DNA of 64,000 bases from Paenibacillus polymyxa M1 (GCF_000237325.1 NC_017542.1:3010501-3074500), one strand, 5' to 3'; shown: positions 17,099 through 26,339, numbered from the stretch's first letter. Program-made: numbers and translations. Notes: generated by a model not told the origin, from the sequence alone.

Positions 17099-20000
17099 TT
17101 AGGGCTCAATTCCCCATTGCTTGATCCCAGACAGGTAAGCGGTTATTTTAGTAGAATCTTGTAAGCTGTTTGCTGTGGGGTTAAAGGAATAATCATCAGT
17201 CTGTGTATAATTGCTCCAATCCGCTTTGGATATCCGGGTTTGTAGCTCAACACTCTGACCAGGCTCTAAAGAACCCGCTGCCGACTTAAAACCAATTTCC
17301 GCATAAGAATCTGCACTTGGCTTTGCATTGGTTAACGCTTTGAAGTTAGCAATCACATTCTCTGTACCGCTGCTTGACCAATCTGTAAAGAAGTTCTGCG
17401 ATTTCTCACCGTTAATGGTGTAATAATAACGCAATGTCACGTCTGCTAGGGAAACGGGTGAGCTTCCTGTATTAGTTATTTTAAACTTGGAGCTGATCGT
17501 ATTACTTGTTGCAGATATATTCCCATTGAAAGATTGCACCTTCAGAGCGCCCTCGCCTGTTCCCGGCTCACTTGGCGTATCCCCTTTTACCGTAATCGTG
17601 AACAACGCATCATTGCCTGTACTAAAATGGAAGTTAAGCGTTGTCTCTCCTTTGGGAAGTTTAGATAAATACTTGTTGGTAAGAATGACTGTTTCTCCAC
17701 TAACCGTATAATCTTCACCTTTGCTCAGTGTCACGCTTCCTTGCTTGATCGCATCTAGTGTATTACCGTTAAGTGTAAGCTTTACAGTAATATCGCTATT
17801 GCCGTTAGCCACTCCATAGGTTGCAGCTGTCGGTGTAATACTTGCTTGCCCGGTCGAAGGCTGATCCCCCCCTACACGATCTGCCACCAGAATGCCGCGA
17901 CCATTCGTTCCCAGATAAGCACGTCCGTAAACCCGAGGATCCCCAATAATGGTGGTCACACGAGCATATTGATGCTTGTCATCATTAATGCGTACCCAGT
18001 TTGCGCCAGTATCATCCGAGCGATAGAATCCACGTGTACCGTCAATTTTACCAACGATAAACACTGCTGCATTGGTGCGATTGGGTGCTGCTTTGCCAAA
18101 GCCTACAAAATCCGCCTCCTGTACATGATCAAGCTTGGTGAATGTAACACCTGAATCCTTGGAATGCCATAAGCCGTATGGCCCTCCGTCCTCGGAGCCT
18201 CCAGCAAACCACACATCCCCTTCCGCTCCTCGTACAGCACCAATATCTGCATTCCCTACACTTGGCAAACCAGTAACTGTGGATGCTGTGAAGGATGCGC
18301 CTCCATCAACACTTACATATATTTTTCCAGCAGCAAACGCGTAGTATTTGTTAGAATTTACTCGGTCAGAGGCGATCTTTGCATTGGTTGGAATTCCCGT
18401 GCTTGCTGTCCATGAGTTTCCTCCGGTTTTGGAATAAAATACACCTTTGTCCGATGTACTCCACAGCAATCCATTACCATTTGCCGCTACAGCGATGCTA
18501 CCTCCTCCTGCTGTACCAGAAGGCTCGCTATTTGCTTTGTACCAGTTCGCTCCGCCATCATTGGAAAATCCAATGGATTTGGCATTTGGATCTTTTTTAT
18601 AGTCTGCTTTACCCACCCGGGCCATAAAAGAAGGGTTCAGCTCGGCATAATCAATGCTTTCGCTGCTTGTAAAGGTTGGATTATCCAGCATTTTAGCGGG
18701 AGCCTTGAACAGATCATCATGTCTGAATCCGGAAACATCACCCACTGCACTCACTAGAGGAGCTCCAGTAGGAGGGCTCACCAGATCCAAAATCGCCGTT
18801 TCCTCTATCCCTTTAGCGGCTACCGAGATGTCCAGCTTATCTCCCTTGTCCCAATTGGTCAGATTTTTAGAGCCATATATCGTAGCTCCTGTGCCATACA
18901 GCATATGATCTGAGTTAAATGGATCTATCTCAAGATCTCCAATCATCCACCCTAGCTTGGGCGATACTTCTGGCGGAGCAGGGTTGGCATTGAAAGTCAG
19001 CCAAGGCGCACCGGATATATCCAGATTGTATTTGAGCTTACGAGACGGGTAACCGTCGAATTCCCAAATAGGGCTCCAGGTTGCTCCACTATCAGTACTG
19101 CGGTAAATCGTTTCATCCGGCCACCAGGCATTCAATGTTGCAACCATAAGGGTACCAGGCTTCTGGGCATCCACCGTCAGTCCACCATACCCAAAATGAT
19201 TGTCTGCGCTGCTGCTGGCAACGGGGCTAATGTTAGTCCACTGTCCGCTGGCTGTATTCAATTTCCATAGTTCACCCTTTGTTCCGTCATATGGCCCAGC
19301 TCCATCGCTGTAAGAAATATACAGGTTTCCATCTGGTGATAAAACACCGTGATGTGGCAAATAACCTGTAGGCTGTCCTGCTACAGCAGACCAGGTTGTC
19401 CCGCCATCTGTACTGCGGTAGACACTTTGCTTTTTGTCTGCGACACCCACATAGATGGTCTGTGTTGCTTTGCTGGAAGAGCCCGTTTTTTTGTCAAAGG
19501 TGATCCAGGCTAAACCGACAATATCACTGGTGTATTCATTTGAAGGGTCCTGTACATACGTCCCCGGATTCGGGAAACCGCTCACCTTACTCCAGGTTGC
19601 CCCGAAGTCGGAGCTTTTCCACAGTCCATTACCACTTCGAGCTCCGAAGAATAATATATTGTTCTTATTCGGATCAATTGTCAGACGTTCACCCATCGAG
19701 CGTCCCGGCATATTGCCTCCTACCTTAAAGGGAAGCTTCGTAGTCTGCCATGTATTACCTTTGTCAGTGGAGCGCATAATTTGCCCGTTATGTTTATCCC
19801 AGGAATTAGTATACGTACCTGTAGCTATATATACACGATTCGGATCCACAGGATCGGTGGCTAGTGCGTCGACACCATTTTTGTTCCAATCTTCCCAGCC
19901 CACAGAATCCGTCAGCGGAATCCAGCTTTCACTCGCAGGATTCCAGCGGTAAGCTCCTCCAATATCTGTACGGGCATAGATCAGATCTTTTTCCGTTTCA

Positions 20001-20179
20001 TTAAAAATAATACCAGGTACAAAACCACCTCCACCGCCTGTAACGACACTTTTCCAAGTATAATCGTCACTTGGAGCAGCATGGGTGGGTGCTATCATAC
20101 CTGTCCAGGAAGCACCCGCTACTATAAGCGCCAAACATACAATTCTCAACCTGCTTTTTGCCTTAGTCAATGAATTCAA
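17099..20179 (-). CDS. Secreted xyloglucanase, GH74-X2-CBM3
   Basis: 1026-residue modular glycoside hydrolase cleaving the beta-1,4-glucan backbone of xyloglucan. A signal peptide ends at THAAP (about residue 34). Residues about 40-775 form the GH74 double seven-bladed propeller, with repeats such as GGAYRWNPAS, YRSTDGGTTWSAV and LWHSKDSGVTF. The likely catalytic acids are Asp72 in YARTDIGGAY and the Asp of AVGDVSGFRH near residue 480. Then come an X2/Ig-like module (ASITPTAATYGVANGN ... FTITVKG, about 780-865) and a C-terminal family-3 cellulose-binding module (about 872-1026; LKVQSFNGN, TLRYYYTING, PGQSVELQTRI). GGAGAAGGAGG precedes the ATG. Single gene with an upstream cre-like site, so glucose repression is expected. 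Confidence 0.95.
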   Translation of the reverse strand: MNSLTKAKSRLRIVCLALIVAGASWTGMIAPTHAAPSDDYTWKSVVTGGGGGFVPGIIFNETEKDLIYARTDIGGAYRWNPASESWIPLTDSVGWEDWNKNGVDALATDPVDPNRVYIATGTYTNSWDKHNGQIMRSTDKGNTWQTTKLPFKVGGNMPGRSMGERLTIDPNKNNILFFGARSGNGLWKSSDFGATWSKVSGFPNPGTYVQDPSNEYTSDIVGLAWITFDKKTGSSSKATQTIYVGVADKKQSVYRSTDGGTTWSAVAGQPTGYLPHHGVLSPDGNLYISYSDGAGPYDGTKGELWKLNTASGQWTNISPVASSSADNHFGYGGLTVDAQKPGTLMVATLNAWWPDETIYRSTDSGATWSPIWEFDGYPSRKLKYNLDISGAPWLTFNANPAPPEVSPKLGWMIGDLEIDPFNSDHMLYGTGATIYGSKNLTNWDKGDKLDISVAAKGIEETAILDLVSPPTGAPLVSAVGDVSGFRHDDLFKAPAKMLDNPTFTSSESIDYAELNPSFMARVGKADYKKDPNAKSIGFSNDGGANWYKANSEPSGTAGGGSIAVAANGNGLLWSTSDKGVFYSKTGGNSWTASTGIPTNAKIASDRVNSNKYYAFAAGKIYVSVDGGASFTASTVTGLPSVGNADIGAVRGAEGDVWFAGGSEDGGPYGLWHSKDSGVTFTKLDHVQEADFVGFGKAAPNRTNAAVFIVGKIDGTRGFYRSDDTGANWVRINDDKHQYARVTTIIGDPRVYGRAYLGTNGRGILVADRVGGDQPSTGQASITPTAATYGVANGNSDITVKLTLNGNTLDAIKQGSVTLSKGEDYTVSGETVILTNKYLSKLPKGETTLNFHFSTGNDALFTITVKGDTPSEPGTGEGALKVQSFNGNISATSNTISSKFKITNTGSSPVSLADVTLRYYYTINGEKSQNFFTDWSSSGTENVIANFKALTNAKPSADSYAEIGFKSAAGSLEPGQSVELQTRISKADWSNYTQTDDYSFNPTANSLQDSTKITAYLSGIKQWGIEP

Positions 20180-20338
20180 CCTCCTTCTCCGTAATCATTT
20201 AAAAATGCAAGTCATTTCGAGCTAAAAGTAAGCAGTCAATTGCGGATTCGTTCCTATCGTTATTATTCCATTCATCAATCAAACAAGCGTTCTCTCAAGC
20301 TCACCTCCAGTAATCCAATAGATTTGCAACCTCTTCTT

Positions 20339-20352
20339 TGTTAGCGCTTACA
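20339..20352. promoter_or_regulatory. cre-like site upstream of xyloglucanase
   Basis: TGTTAGCGCTTACA fits the CcpA cre consensus TGWAANCGNTNWCA with one mismatch. It lies about 160 bp before the xyloglucanase start. Confidence 0.6.
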
Positions 20353-20490
20353 TTAGTGTCTGCTCAAAAGATTCGTCATCTTTTTCTCTTTTCCTTGTGT
20401 GAAAAATCAAGATAATGTAATAGTATCTTTTGCTTGATAACTTGTAATAAAAGAGTTGGCTTCCACTTACAGTTGATACCTCTTATAAAT

Positions 20491-20519
20491 TACTAATATG
20501 AATTTTTCATATAATGAAT
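20491..20519. repeat. 29-bp repeat, copy B
   Basis: Core TATGAATTTTTCATA at 20497-20511 is identical to copy A. It lies upstream of the xyloglucanase gene, whereas copy A lies just beyond its 3' end. Confidence 0.72.
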
Positions 20520-20572
20520 TATTTTCTTTAAATTTCATTCGAACGAGGTACCAAAATACTTTGATTTACAGC

Positions 20573-20595
20573 AAAAAACCGCGCTATGCGCGGTT
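20573..20595 (-). terminator. Terminator of the M20 amidohydrolase gene
   Basis: AACCGCGC (20577-20584) and GCGCGGTT (20588-20595) form a perfect 8-bp stem with a TAT loop; on the minus strand TTTTTT follows. Confidence 0.9.
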
Positions 20596-20637
20596 CGGGC
20601 TTCCGTAATGCTATGGCTATTCATTAATAGGTTGAAA

Positions 20638-21810
20638 TTACTGCAAATATTCAAGCGCCAGCGCTAAAAAAATATGTCCTGAGATGAGTAACGCACGCTC
20701 ATCAAAATCAAAGCGAGGATGGTGGTGAGCAAAATGGGTTCGTTCATCCTCATTACGAGCGCCCACAATAATAAAAGCTCCAGGTCGTTGTTCTAGATAA
20801 TAGGCAAAATCCTCTGCTCCCATGGCCGGTTTTAAGTCCATAAAAGCATCTGCTCCATACAGCCTACTGACTAGCTCACGTACCCGTTCTGTTTCGGCCT
20901 CGGCATTCACCAGAGCAGGATAACCATTCAAATAATCAATTTCGTATCCCGCATGATAAGCATCCGTTAGACCTTTTACGATACTACGAATTTCGTTTTC
21001 GACTTCCTTGCGTATATCCTTATTAAACGTACGTACGGTCCCTTCAATTTTGGCTTTATCTGCAATTACATTAAAGGCAGTTCCTGCTTGAAATACCCCA
21101 ATCGTTAACACTGCTGATTCCGTAGGGTCCACTCTGCGACTCACGACCTGTTGTAGTCCGTTCACAATTTGACTGCCGATGACAATGGAATCCACTGTCT
21201 GATGCGGTCTGGCGCCATGTCCGCCCTTGCCGTTGATTTCAATTGAAAAGGCATCGGCAGCAGCCATTGCCGGCCCACTCTTTAAGCCGATTTTGCCCAG
21301 TGGAATTTCCGAGGAAAGGTGAATACCATATACTGCTTCCACCCCATCCAGACAACCATCCTCAATCATGAATTTGGCTCCGCCAGGCGGTTTTTCTTCG
21401 GCATGTTGAAAAATAAACACAAGCTTTCCCTTCAGTGTCTCACGGTGATGGCTTAACACTCGTGCCACTCCTAGCAACGCAGCTGTATGACCATCATGTC
21501 CACAAGCATGCATAACACCGGGAACGGTCGATTTATAAGGCGCATCCTTTTCATCCTGAATAGGAAGTGCATCAAAATCAGCACGAAATGCAATCGTTCT
21601 ACCTGGCTGCCCGCCTTCTAAAAAACCGAGCACACCGTTTCCACCGACATTCGTTCTTACTTCAATACCAAAAGAGCGTAATTGGTCTGCGATAAATGCA
21701 GATGTATTCGTTTCCTCAAAAGAAAGCTCTGGATGCTGATGCAAATATCTTCTCCACGCAATCAGTTCTTGTTCACCATCTTTTAGTTCCTGAACCCATT
21801 TCTCCAGCAT
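20638..21810 (-). CDS. M20D-family amidohydrolase
   Basis: 390-residue metal-dependent amidohydrolase of the M20D group (hippurate hydrolase, N-acetyl-amino-acid or N-acetyldiaminopimelate deacetylase, IAA-amino-acid hydrolase). Metal ligands are visible in MHACGHDGHTAALLG (about residues 100-114) and FQHAEEKPPGG (about 133-143), with a later His in KGGHGARPH and the C-terminal FAHHHPRFDFDE. The dimerisation domain lies about 180-290. The exact substrate cannot be deduced. No signal peptide, so it is cytosolic. Single gene; AAAAGAGGG precedes the ATG. Confidence 0.9.
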   Translation of the reverse strand: MLEKWVQELKDGEQELIAWRRYLHQHPELSFEETNTSAFIADQLRSFGIEVRTNVGGNGVLGFLEGGQPGRTIAFRADFDALPIQDEKDAPYKSTVPGVMHACGHDGHTAALLGVARVLSHHRETLKGKLVFIFQHAEEKPPGGAKFMIEDGCLDGVEAVYGIHLSSEIPLGKIGLKSGPAMAAADAFSIEINGKGGHGARPHQTVDSIVIGSQIVNGLQQVVSRRVDPTESAVLTIGVFQAGTAFNVIADKAKIEGTVRTFNKDIRKEVENEIRSIVKGLTDAYHAGYEIDYLNGYPALVNAEAETERVRELVSRLYGADAFMDLKPAMGAEDFAYYLEQRPGAFIIVGARNEDERTHFAHHHPRFDFDERALLISGHIFLALALEYLQ

Positions 21811-21978
21811 ATTACCCTCTTTTCCTATTGAATTTATATACTTCTATCCTTATCTTAGCATAAATGATTCCAATAAGTTATATATGAATTACCAAATAAC
21901 TGTATACCTGCGTTTTTACCAATGTCAATGCAAGTTCTAATTGGAACGATCCATGAACAGAAGGCTTGAAATGACAAC

Positions 21979-22013
21979 AAAAAAGCCGACAAAATATTCT
22001 CCTCGGCTTTTTT
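21979..22013. terminator. Bidirectional-looking terminator
   Basis: AAAAAAGCCGA (21979-21989) and TCGGCTTTTTT (22003-22013) form a perfect stem. Leftward transcription of the GNAT gene should stop here. Confidence 0.9.
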
Positions 22014-22022
22014 CTGGTGGTT

Positions 22023-22051
22023 TTCTATTATGAATTTTTCATGTATTGAAA
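22023..22051. repeat. 29-bp repeat, copy C
   Basis: Differs from copy A at two positions. Its core lies at 22029-22043, and the stop codon of the leftward GNAT gene (22039-22041) falls inside it. Confidence 0.72.
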
Positions 22052-22548
22052 AACTGACTTATATTCCCTCGTACTGGATGTGTTTGCTCCCTATACTCAC
22101 CATTCGTATAGCTTCCAATGACCTTGCGCCAAAAGGATTGGGCTGGTCTATTCGTGCTCATCTGAGTCACCTTCCATCGCCCATTAAAACGTCCAAACAG
22201 CTCATGAGCCGCCCAAGTGCCCACGCCATTGTGTCGATAAGGACGAAGTACAAAGAACTCAGCCATGTAATAGTCAGCTTCTCGATTGCTAGACATTCGG
22301 TCAACGAGTGCAAAGCCCACAGGAATATCCTGTCTCCAGATCAAAAAAGGCAGCTTTTGTTCGTCGCTCGTCCAGTATTGATACAAGTCTGGATAAGCCG
22401 GGAATGTCCCCTTCTCAGTGACATCAATTCGCAGATAGGCTGTAAAATCGTATAAGTAAAATTGCATGAGCTGGACAATAATGTCCTTCTGCGACTCTGG
22501 TACACTCTTTATGGACAGCTTCAATTCTGATTTGATATTATATCCCAT
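22039..22548 (-). CDS. GNAT-family N-acetyltransferase
   Basis: 169-residue GNAT-like protein. The start is the ATG at 22548 because AGAGGTGAAAGT lies directly upstream; the frame upstream of it overlaps the divergent recombinase gene and is not used. The acetyl-CoA binding region is EFFVLRPYRHNGVGTWAAHELFGRF, quoted here as FVLRPYRHNGVG (about residues 107-118), fitting the Q/RxxGxG/A motif. The N-terminal half carries SQKDIIVQLMQFYLYDFTAY, typical of a GNAT subfamily with unknown acceptor. Substrate unknown. It diverges from the XerS-like gene, sharing a ~110-bp promoter region. Confidence 0.85.
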   Translation of the reverse strand: MGYNIKSELKLSIKSVPESQKDIIVQLMQFYLYDFTAYLRIDVTEKGTFPAYPDLYQYWTSDEQKLPFLIWRQDIPVGFALVDRMSSNREADYYMAEFFVLRPYRHNGVGTWAAHELFGRFNGRWKVTQMSTNRPAQSFWRKVIGSYTNGEYREQTHPVRGNISQFFNT

Positions 22549-22608
22549 ACTTTCACCTCTCTTGGCGGTCAGCTTGTTCTTTACTTTGATTACTCCCATC
22601 CAGTGCTG

Positions 22609-22637
22609 TTCAAAATATGCTAAAATACATGTATTAT
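22609..22637 (+). promoter_or_regulatory. Sigma-A promoter of the recombinase gene
   Basis: TTCAAA, a 17-bp spacer and TATTAT lie 20 bp before the ATG at 22658. Confidence 0.55.
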
Positions 22638-22657
22638 GACCGGACGAGGTGAACCCT

Positions 22658-23758
22658 ATGAACATACAAAAGATCATCGACCGGCGCAAACTGGATGAAA
22701 AGTTGCCGGATTTGCCATGGTACGTACAGCAATTTATGGATTACAAGCTTCCCGACCTATCCCCCTCTACTTTGCTGGAATATGTGCGGGATTACGAAGC
22801 TTTTTTTTCATGGCTTCGCTCGGAAGGCTTGTCTGCCGGAGAAACGAATGCCCAAGTTACACTGGAAGAATTAGAGACACTCCATATGGATAGCATTACA
22901 GGTTTTCGTTTGTTCCTGTCTACCAAACGCGAAGGCTCCAATTCCCGTATCACCATTTCACGTAAACTATCGTCCTTGCGTTCACTCTTTCATTATTTGA
23001 GCCAAATCGCTGAGGATGAAAATTTTTATCCGTTGCTCAAGCGCAATATTATGGCCAAAGTCGAAATTAAGCGCGTACATAAACCCAAGGATACAGCCGC
23101 CAAGCTCAAAGGAAAAATACTGGAAGAGGAAGAGCTGCTTGAATTTATCGGCTATATTTATGAAGGCTACGGACAAGATTTGGCTGATAACAAGCAAGCC
23201 CTATACTCCTATGAATTAAACAAGGAGCGGGATGCCTGTATCGCAAGTCTTATTCTGAACTCGGGGCTACGTGTATCCGAAATCGTCAACTTGAATATGG
23301 ATGATCTCGATATAAACAATAAATTACTGTATGTGTACCGCAAAGGAAATAACGATGAAACTTTTAAAACGCCAGTATATTTCCGCGAGCAGTCCAAAGA
23401 TGATCTCGCACTTTATTTGTCCTTAAGACATACCCGTTATCGCGCTCCAAAAAAAGAAAAAGCTCTTTTTGTCGCACGTCCCAACGGCAGTACGGAGGGC
23501 AAACGGATGACTAAAAGAGCGATTCAAGCTATGATCATCAAATACGCCAAACGGTTCGGCAAACCCTATTTGACCGTTCACAAGCTCCGTCATTCCTTTG
23601 CTACTGACTATTATTTACAAAATGATATCTACAAAACCAAGGAACAGCTGGGTCACGCTTCGACTGAAACAACGGAAGTCTATGCCCACCTGACTGACAA
23701 AACGATGTCTCAGGCGATCGAACGACGGATAGAGACTCAGACTGACCCAGCCGATTAA
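22658..23758 (+). CDS. xerS: XerS-like tyrosine recombinase
   Basis: 366-residue site-specific tyrosine recombinase. The N-terminal SAM-like core-binding domain is about residues 15-140 (PWYVQQFMDYKLPDLSPSTL) and the catalytic domain about 170-360. Catalytic residues: Arg in NSGLRVSEIVNL, HKLRHSFATDYY (His-x-x-Arg), LGHAST and the nucleophile Tyr in EVYAHLT. Length and the N-terminal shape match XerS, the single-recombinase chromosome dimer resolution protein of streptococci, which is also annotated in paenibacilli beside XerC/D; a role in dimer resolution or another Xer reaction is inferred. The start is ATG 22658 (GAGGTG six bases upstream), not the GTG at 22649. No difSL-like site was recognised nearby. 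Confidence 0.85.
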   Translation: MNIQKIIDRRKLDEKLPDLPWYVQQFMDYKLPDLSPSTLLEYVRDYEAFFSWLRSEGLSAGETNAQVTLEELETLHMDSITGFRLFLSTKREGSNSRITISRKLSSLRSLFHYLSQIAEDENFYPLLKRNIMAKVEIKRVHKPKDTAAKLKGKILEEEELLEFIGYIYEGYGQDLADNKQALYSYELNKERDACIASLILNSGLRVSEIVNLNMDDLDINNKLLYVYRKGNNDETFKTPVYFREQSKDDLALYLSLRHTRYRAPKKEKALFVARPNGSTEGKRMTKRAIQAMIIKYAKRFGKPYLTVHKLRHSFATDYYLQNDIYKTKEQLGHASTETTEVYAHLTDKTMSQAIERRIETQTDPAD

Positions 23759-23766
23759 TGGCCCTC

Positions 23767-24318
23767 TCAGCCCTGCTCTGTCTGGAATCCTGCTCTGTGC
23801 CTCTGAATTTGTTCGAGTAACCAGCGGCCTGCCGGATCGCTGGCATCGGCAGGATATATCTGCACCGTTTGTTCATCTGAGTAGTAATCCTGAGCCCAAT
23901 CCATATGGCACTCCCAAACTACTACTCCCTGTACATTTGTCAGCTCCTGAACAAGTCGGGCATCCGATTGTTCTCGCACCATGACCAGCTTCGGATATTT
24001 TTCCTGCTTGAAGCCTTCCAGCAACACACAGTCATACGCCTGAAAATGCCGGATGAGTCCGGTCACAGGCCGACTATGTTCCTCTAAAATCGCTGTTCTT
24101 CCTGCCGAAACAATCGCTACGCCTTCGGCGCCTGCCTGTCGGTGCTTGTACGTATCTGTTCCCTCATGATCCATCTCAAATTCATGGCCATCATGCTTGA
24201 TCACTGCTACACGTAGTCCTGACTGCTGCACATAACGAATTAAACCTCCGAGGAAGGTGGTTTTTCCTGTATTTTTGAATCCGACGATTTGACATACAAA
24301 TGGATGTTTTGTTTTCAC
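23767..24318 (-). CDS. mobB: Molybdopterin-guanine dinucleotide adaptor MobB
   Basis: 183-residue P-loop GTP-binding protein that aids MobA in attaching GMP to molybdopterin. The P-loop is GFKNTGKTT (about residues 13-21), followed by the MobB blocks AVIKHDGHEFEMDHEGTDTY and FQAYDCVLLEGFKQEKYPKL (each quoted up to 20 residues). The ATG overlaps the moeA stop by 4 bp (ATGA), so both come from one mRNA. It ends 8 bp before the convergent recombinase stop; no clear terminator is seen between them. MobA and the MoaABC genes are not in this window. Confidence 0.93.
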   Translation of the reverse strand: MKTKHPFVCQIVGFKNTGKTTFLGGLIRYVQQSGLRVAVIKHDGHEFEMDHEGTDTYKHRQAGAEGVAIVSAGRTAILEEHSRPVTGLIRHFQAYDCVLLEGFKQEKYPKLVMVREQSDARLVQELTNVQGVVVWECHMDWAQDYYSDEQTVQIYPADASDPAGRWLLEQIQRHRAGFQTEQG

Positions 24319-25592
24319 GTCACCTGTCCGCCTTGAAGCACCAGTACATGCACCTCTTCACCTTCGCGCAAGCCTTCTGTTGTGGGAGGGACTACGATCA
24401 GACAATCGCTGTCCTTAATCGTGACCATGGCACTGGATTCATCTACTCGCGCAGGAATCGCATATACTTGTCCACCACGTATCTCCAGAGAACTGCGTAC
24501 AAAGCGGGTATAGTTGTTTACCTTCGTATAATCTGCTCCTAGCTTCGCTGTCCAGGTTTGCAAATACGGATGTACCGAAGATAACATCATTTGAATAGTT
24601 GGACGTACAAACAGCTCACAGCCTACAAAGCATGCGCCGGGATTGCCTGAGAGCGCAAATAACAGCTTGCCGTCTATCACTGCGGCTGTGGTTACACTAC
24701 CTGGACGCATCGTAACCTTGTTGAACAGCATATTCACATCTTCCTGTCGCACGAGGTCACCCATAATATCAAAATCACCCACCGACACTCCACCACTCGT
24801 AACCACGATATCATAGGTAGCTATTGCTTCTCTGACAGAAGCCCGAGCAAGGTTCAAATCATCATGAATGGCTTGCAGAATGAACGGCTCTCCTCCTGCC
24901 TCTCTAATTTGAGAAGCCAGCATATATGTATTACTGTTTCGAATTTTCCCCGGTTGTAACGGCTCATCCACTGCGAGCAATTCTGACCCTGTGGAAAAGA
25001 CGGCCACCCTTGGCTTCCTGTAAACGGGCACCCGATGTACACCAAAAGTAGCCAGTACCGAGATGTGCCCTGCTCCCACACAAGTTCCCTTACTGAGCAA
25101 AAGCTGACCTTCCTTAATCTCATGACCAATTTGTGTCACATTTTTGCCAACTTCCATACGCTTCTTCAAGCCAACATATGTCTGTCCATTTTCCTCACGC
25201 AGCTGTGTCGCCTCCAGCATAACCACCGTGTCCGCTCCTTCAGGTAATTGTGCTCCTGTCATGATGCGGGCTGCCATTCCCGTCTCCACCCGCTTGTCCG
25301 ATACGGTGCCACAAGGAATTTCATCAATCACATGTAGCCAGATTTCCTGACCAGTCGAACAGACTTCAGTGTCCGAGGCAAGGATCGCATAGCCGTCCAT
25401 ACCAGAGCGACGAAAGCGGGGATACGGATGTGGCGCAGTCAAATCCATCGCCAGATAGCGACCATGTGCTTGCTCAAGCCCTACGTCCTCCCTTTCGCTC
25501 TGTTGAACATAACTAGCTATCCTGCTTTGTGCCTCTTCCACCTTAACTGCTTTACGTTGGAATTTTTCTGTATTTAATGGCGTCTGATTCAT
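24315..25592 (-). CDS. moeA: Molybdopterin molybdenumtransferase MoeA
   Basis: 425-residue enzyme that inserts molybdate into adenylated molybdopterin. Domain marks: RFRRSGMDGYAI (about residues 59-70), the KRMEVGKNVTQIGHEIKEG block, STGSELL, the cofactor-binding SGGVSVGDFD (about 265-274) and ALSGNPGACFVG. The C-terminal domain IV runs from about 345. First gene of the mobB pair. Expression would support molybdoenzymes such as nitrate reductase or formate dehydrogenase, none of which is in the window. Confidence 0.95.
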   Translation of the reverse strand: MNQTPLNTEKFQRKAVKVEEAQSRIASYVQQSEREDVGLEQAHGRYLAMDLTAPHPYPRFRRSGMDGYAILASDTEVCSTGQEIWLHVIDEIPCGTVSDKRVETGMAARIMTGAQLPEGADTVVMLEATQLREENGQTYVGLKKRMEVGKNVTQIGHEIKEGQLLLSKGTCVGAGHISVLATFGVHRVPVYRKPRVAVFSTGSELLAVDEPLQPGKIRNSNTYMLASQIREAGGEPFILQAIHDDLNLARASVREAIATYDIVVTSGGVSVGDFDIMGDLVRQEDVNMLFNKVTMRPGSVTTAAVIDGKLLFALSGNPGACFVGCELFVRPTIQMMLSSVHPYLQTWTAKLGADYTKVNNYTRFVRSSLEIRGGQVYAIPARVDESSAMVTIKDSDCLIVVPPTTEGLREGEEVHVLVLQGGQVT

Positions 25593-25700
25593 GTTCTCAC
25601 TCCGTTCTTCTAAAATACCCTCTTTCTGTTATAACGCTAAAACCGTTATCTGGCAAATCTGAACGGTATTTATTGGATTGCTGCAAGTCTCTATCCGCCA

Positions 25701-25735
25701 AAAAACAGCCTGAATATCATATCGCGGCTGTTTTT
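25701..25735. terminator. Terminator between moeA and the island
   Basis: AAAAACAGCC (25701-25710) pairs with GGCTGTTTTT (25726-25735), a perfect 10-bp stem with flanking A/T runs. It lies 108 bp before the moeA start and 61 bp after the leftward XRE gene, which it probably terminates. Confidence 0.82.
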
Positions 25736-25795
25736 GGTAGACTTTAGTCTTTGGTTTTTGGTTTTGCATGTCATCACGTCAGTTTTCTACGTATA

Positions 25796-26035
25796 TTAGG
25801 TTATATTATTTTTACCGAAATAGATTGAATCTATTGAAACCTCATACAACGAGGACATTTGCTGCGCTCGAGCTATTGTTAAATCAGATGAATCTTCCTC
25901 TATATGTTTTAATTCATTCATTGACATACCAAGTATATTGCAAGCTATTAACTCACTATATCCTGAAGCGAGTCGTGCCATCTTTATTGTATAAAAGCTA
26001 GTGCAAGTTACATTTTCATTTTTATCTGCAACCAT
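25796..26035 (-). CDS. Small XRE-family HTH regulator
   Basis: 79-residue protein. The start is the ATG at 26035, preceded by TGTGGAG at eight bases; the upstream open frame has no site. After a variable N-terminus (MVADKNENVTCTSFYTIK) comes a complete Cro/CI-type helix-turn-helix, MARLASGYSELIACNILGMS, ending LYEVSIDSIYFGKNN. It is divergent from another XRE gene 88 bp away, the layout of a phage-type Cro/CI switch, though no other phage genes are near. Target unknown. Confidence 0.72.
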   Translation of the reverse strand: MVADKNENVTCTSFYTIKMARLASGYSELIACNILGMSMNELKHIEEDSSDLTIARAQQMSSLYEVSIDSIYFGKNNIT

Positions 26036-26056
26036 CCAATCAACTCCACAATATAA

Positions 26057-26085
26057 TTGATAAAAAAGTAATTTACCTGTATACT
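26057..26085 (+). promoter_or_regulatory. Sigma-A promoter of the rightward XRE gene
   Basis: TTGATA, a 17-bp spacer and TATACT lie in the divergent region, about 40 bp before the GTG at 26124. Confidence 0.7.
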
Positions 26086-26123
26086 CTGAACGAAACACTT
26101 TTCCCCTGTTAGGAGCAAGTAAG

Positions 26124-26339
26124 GTGCAAAAACTTACTCGGGGGAAATGCCTTTTGAAAGAGGAGCTCAAATCTCATGGACGCACTCAATCATGGCTCGC
26201 CCGACGAACTGGATATTCGCGGCAACAAATATCCAACTGGATCGCGGGACGTGACAAAATGTCATTCGAGGCGGCAGTCCTCATTTCTAGGATATTGGAG
26301 TGTAAAGCTGAGGACTTATATGAGTGGGAACTTGCCTGA
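26124..26339 (+). CDS. Small XRE-family HTH regulator (Cro-like)
   Basis: 71-residue regulator starting at GTG 26124 with AGGAG eight bases upstream. The helix-turn-helix is TQSWLARRTGYSRQQISNWI, followed by AAVLISRILECKAEDLYEWE, the typical last helices of an XRE domain; nothing else is present. It pairs with the divergent XRE gene at 25796-26035. A short stem (TGCCTG/CAGGCA) overlaps its end and may stop transcription. Confidence 0.8.
   Translation: MQKLTRGKCLLKEELKSHGRTQSWLARRTGYSRQQISNWIAGRDKMSFEAAVLISRILECKAEDLYEWELA

Larger units (their letters stand above)
20180..20637. other. Regulatory region upstream of the xyloglucanase gene
   Basis: 458 bp without a gene. Besides the ribosome binding site it holds a cre-like site (20339-20352), copy B of the 29-bp repeat (20491-20519) and the terminator of the M20 amidohydrolase gene (20573-20595). 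The rest is AT-rich with no clear open frame. Confidence 0.6.

Noticed and set aside
22560..22657. Possible difSL site upstream of the XerS-like gene
   Set aside because: No pair of recombinase arms with a short centre could be seen. The inverted sequences present are short and fit a normal promoter.
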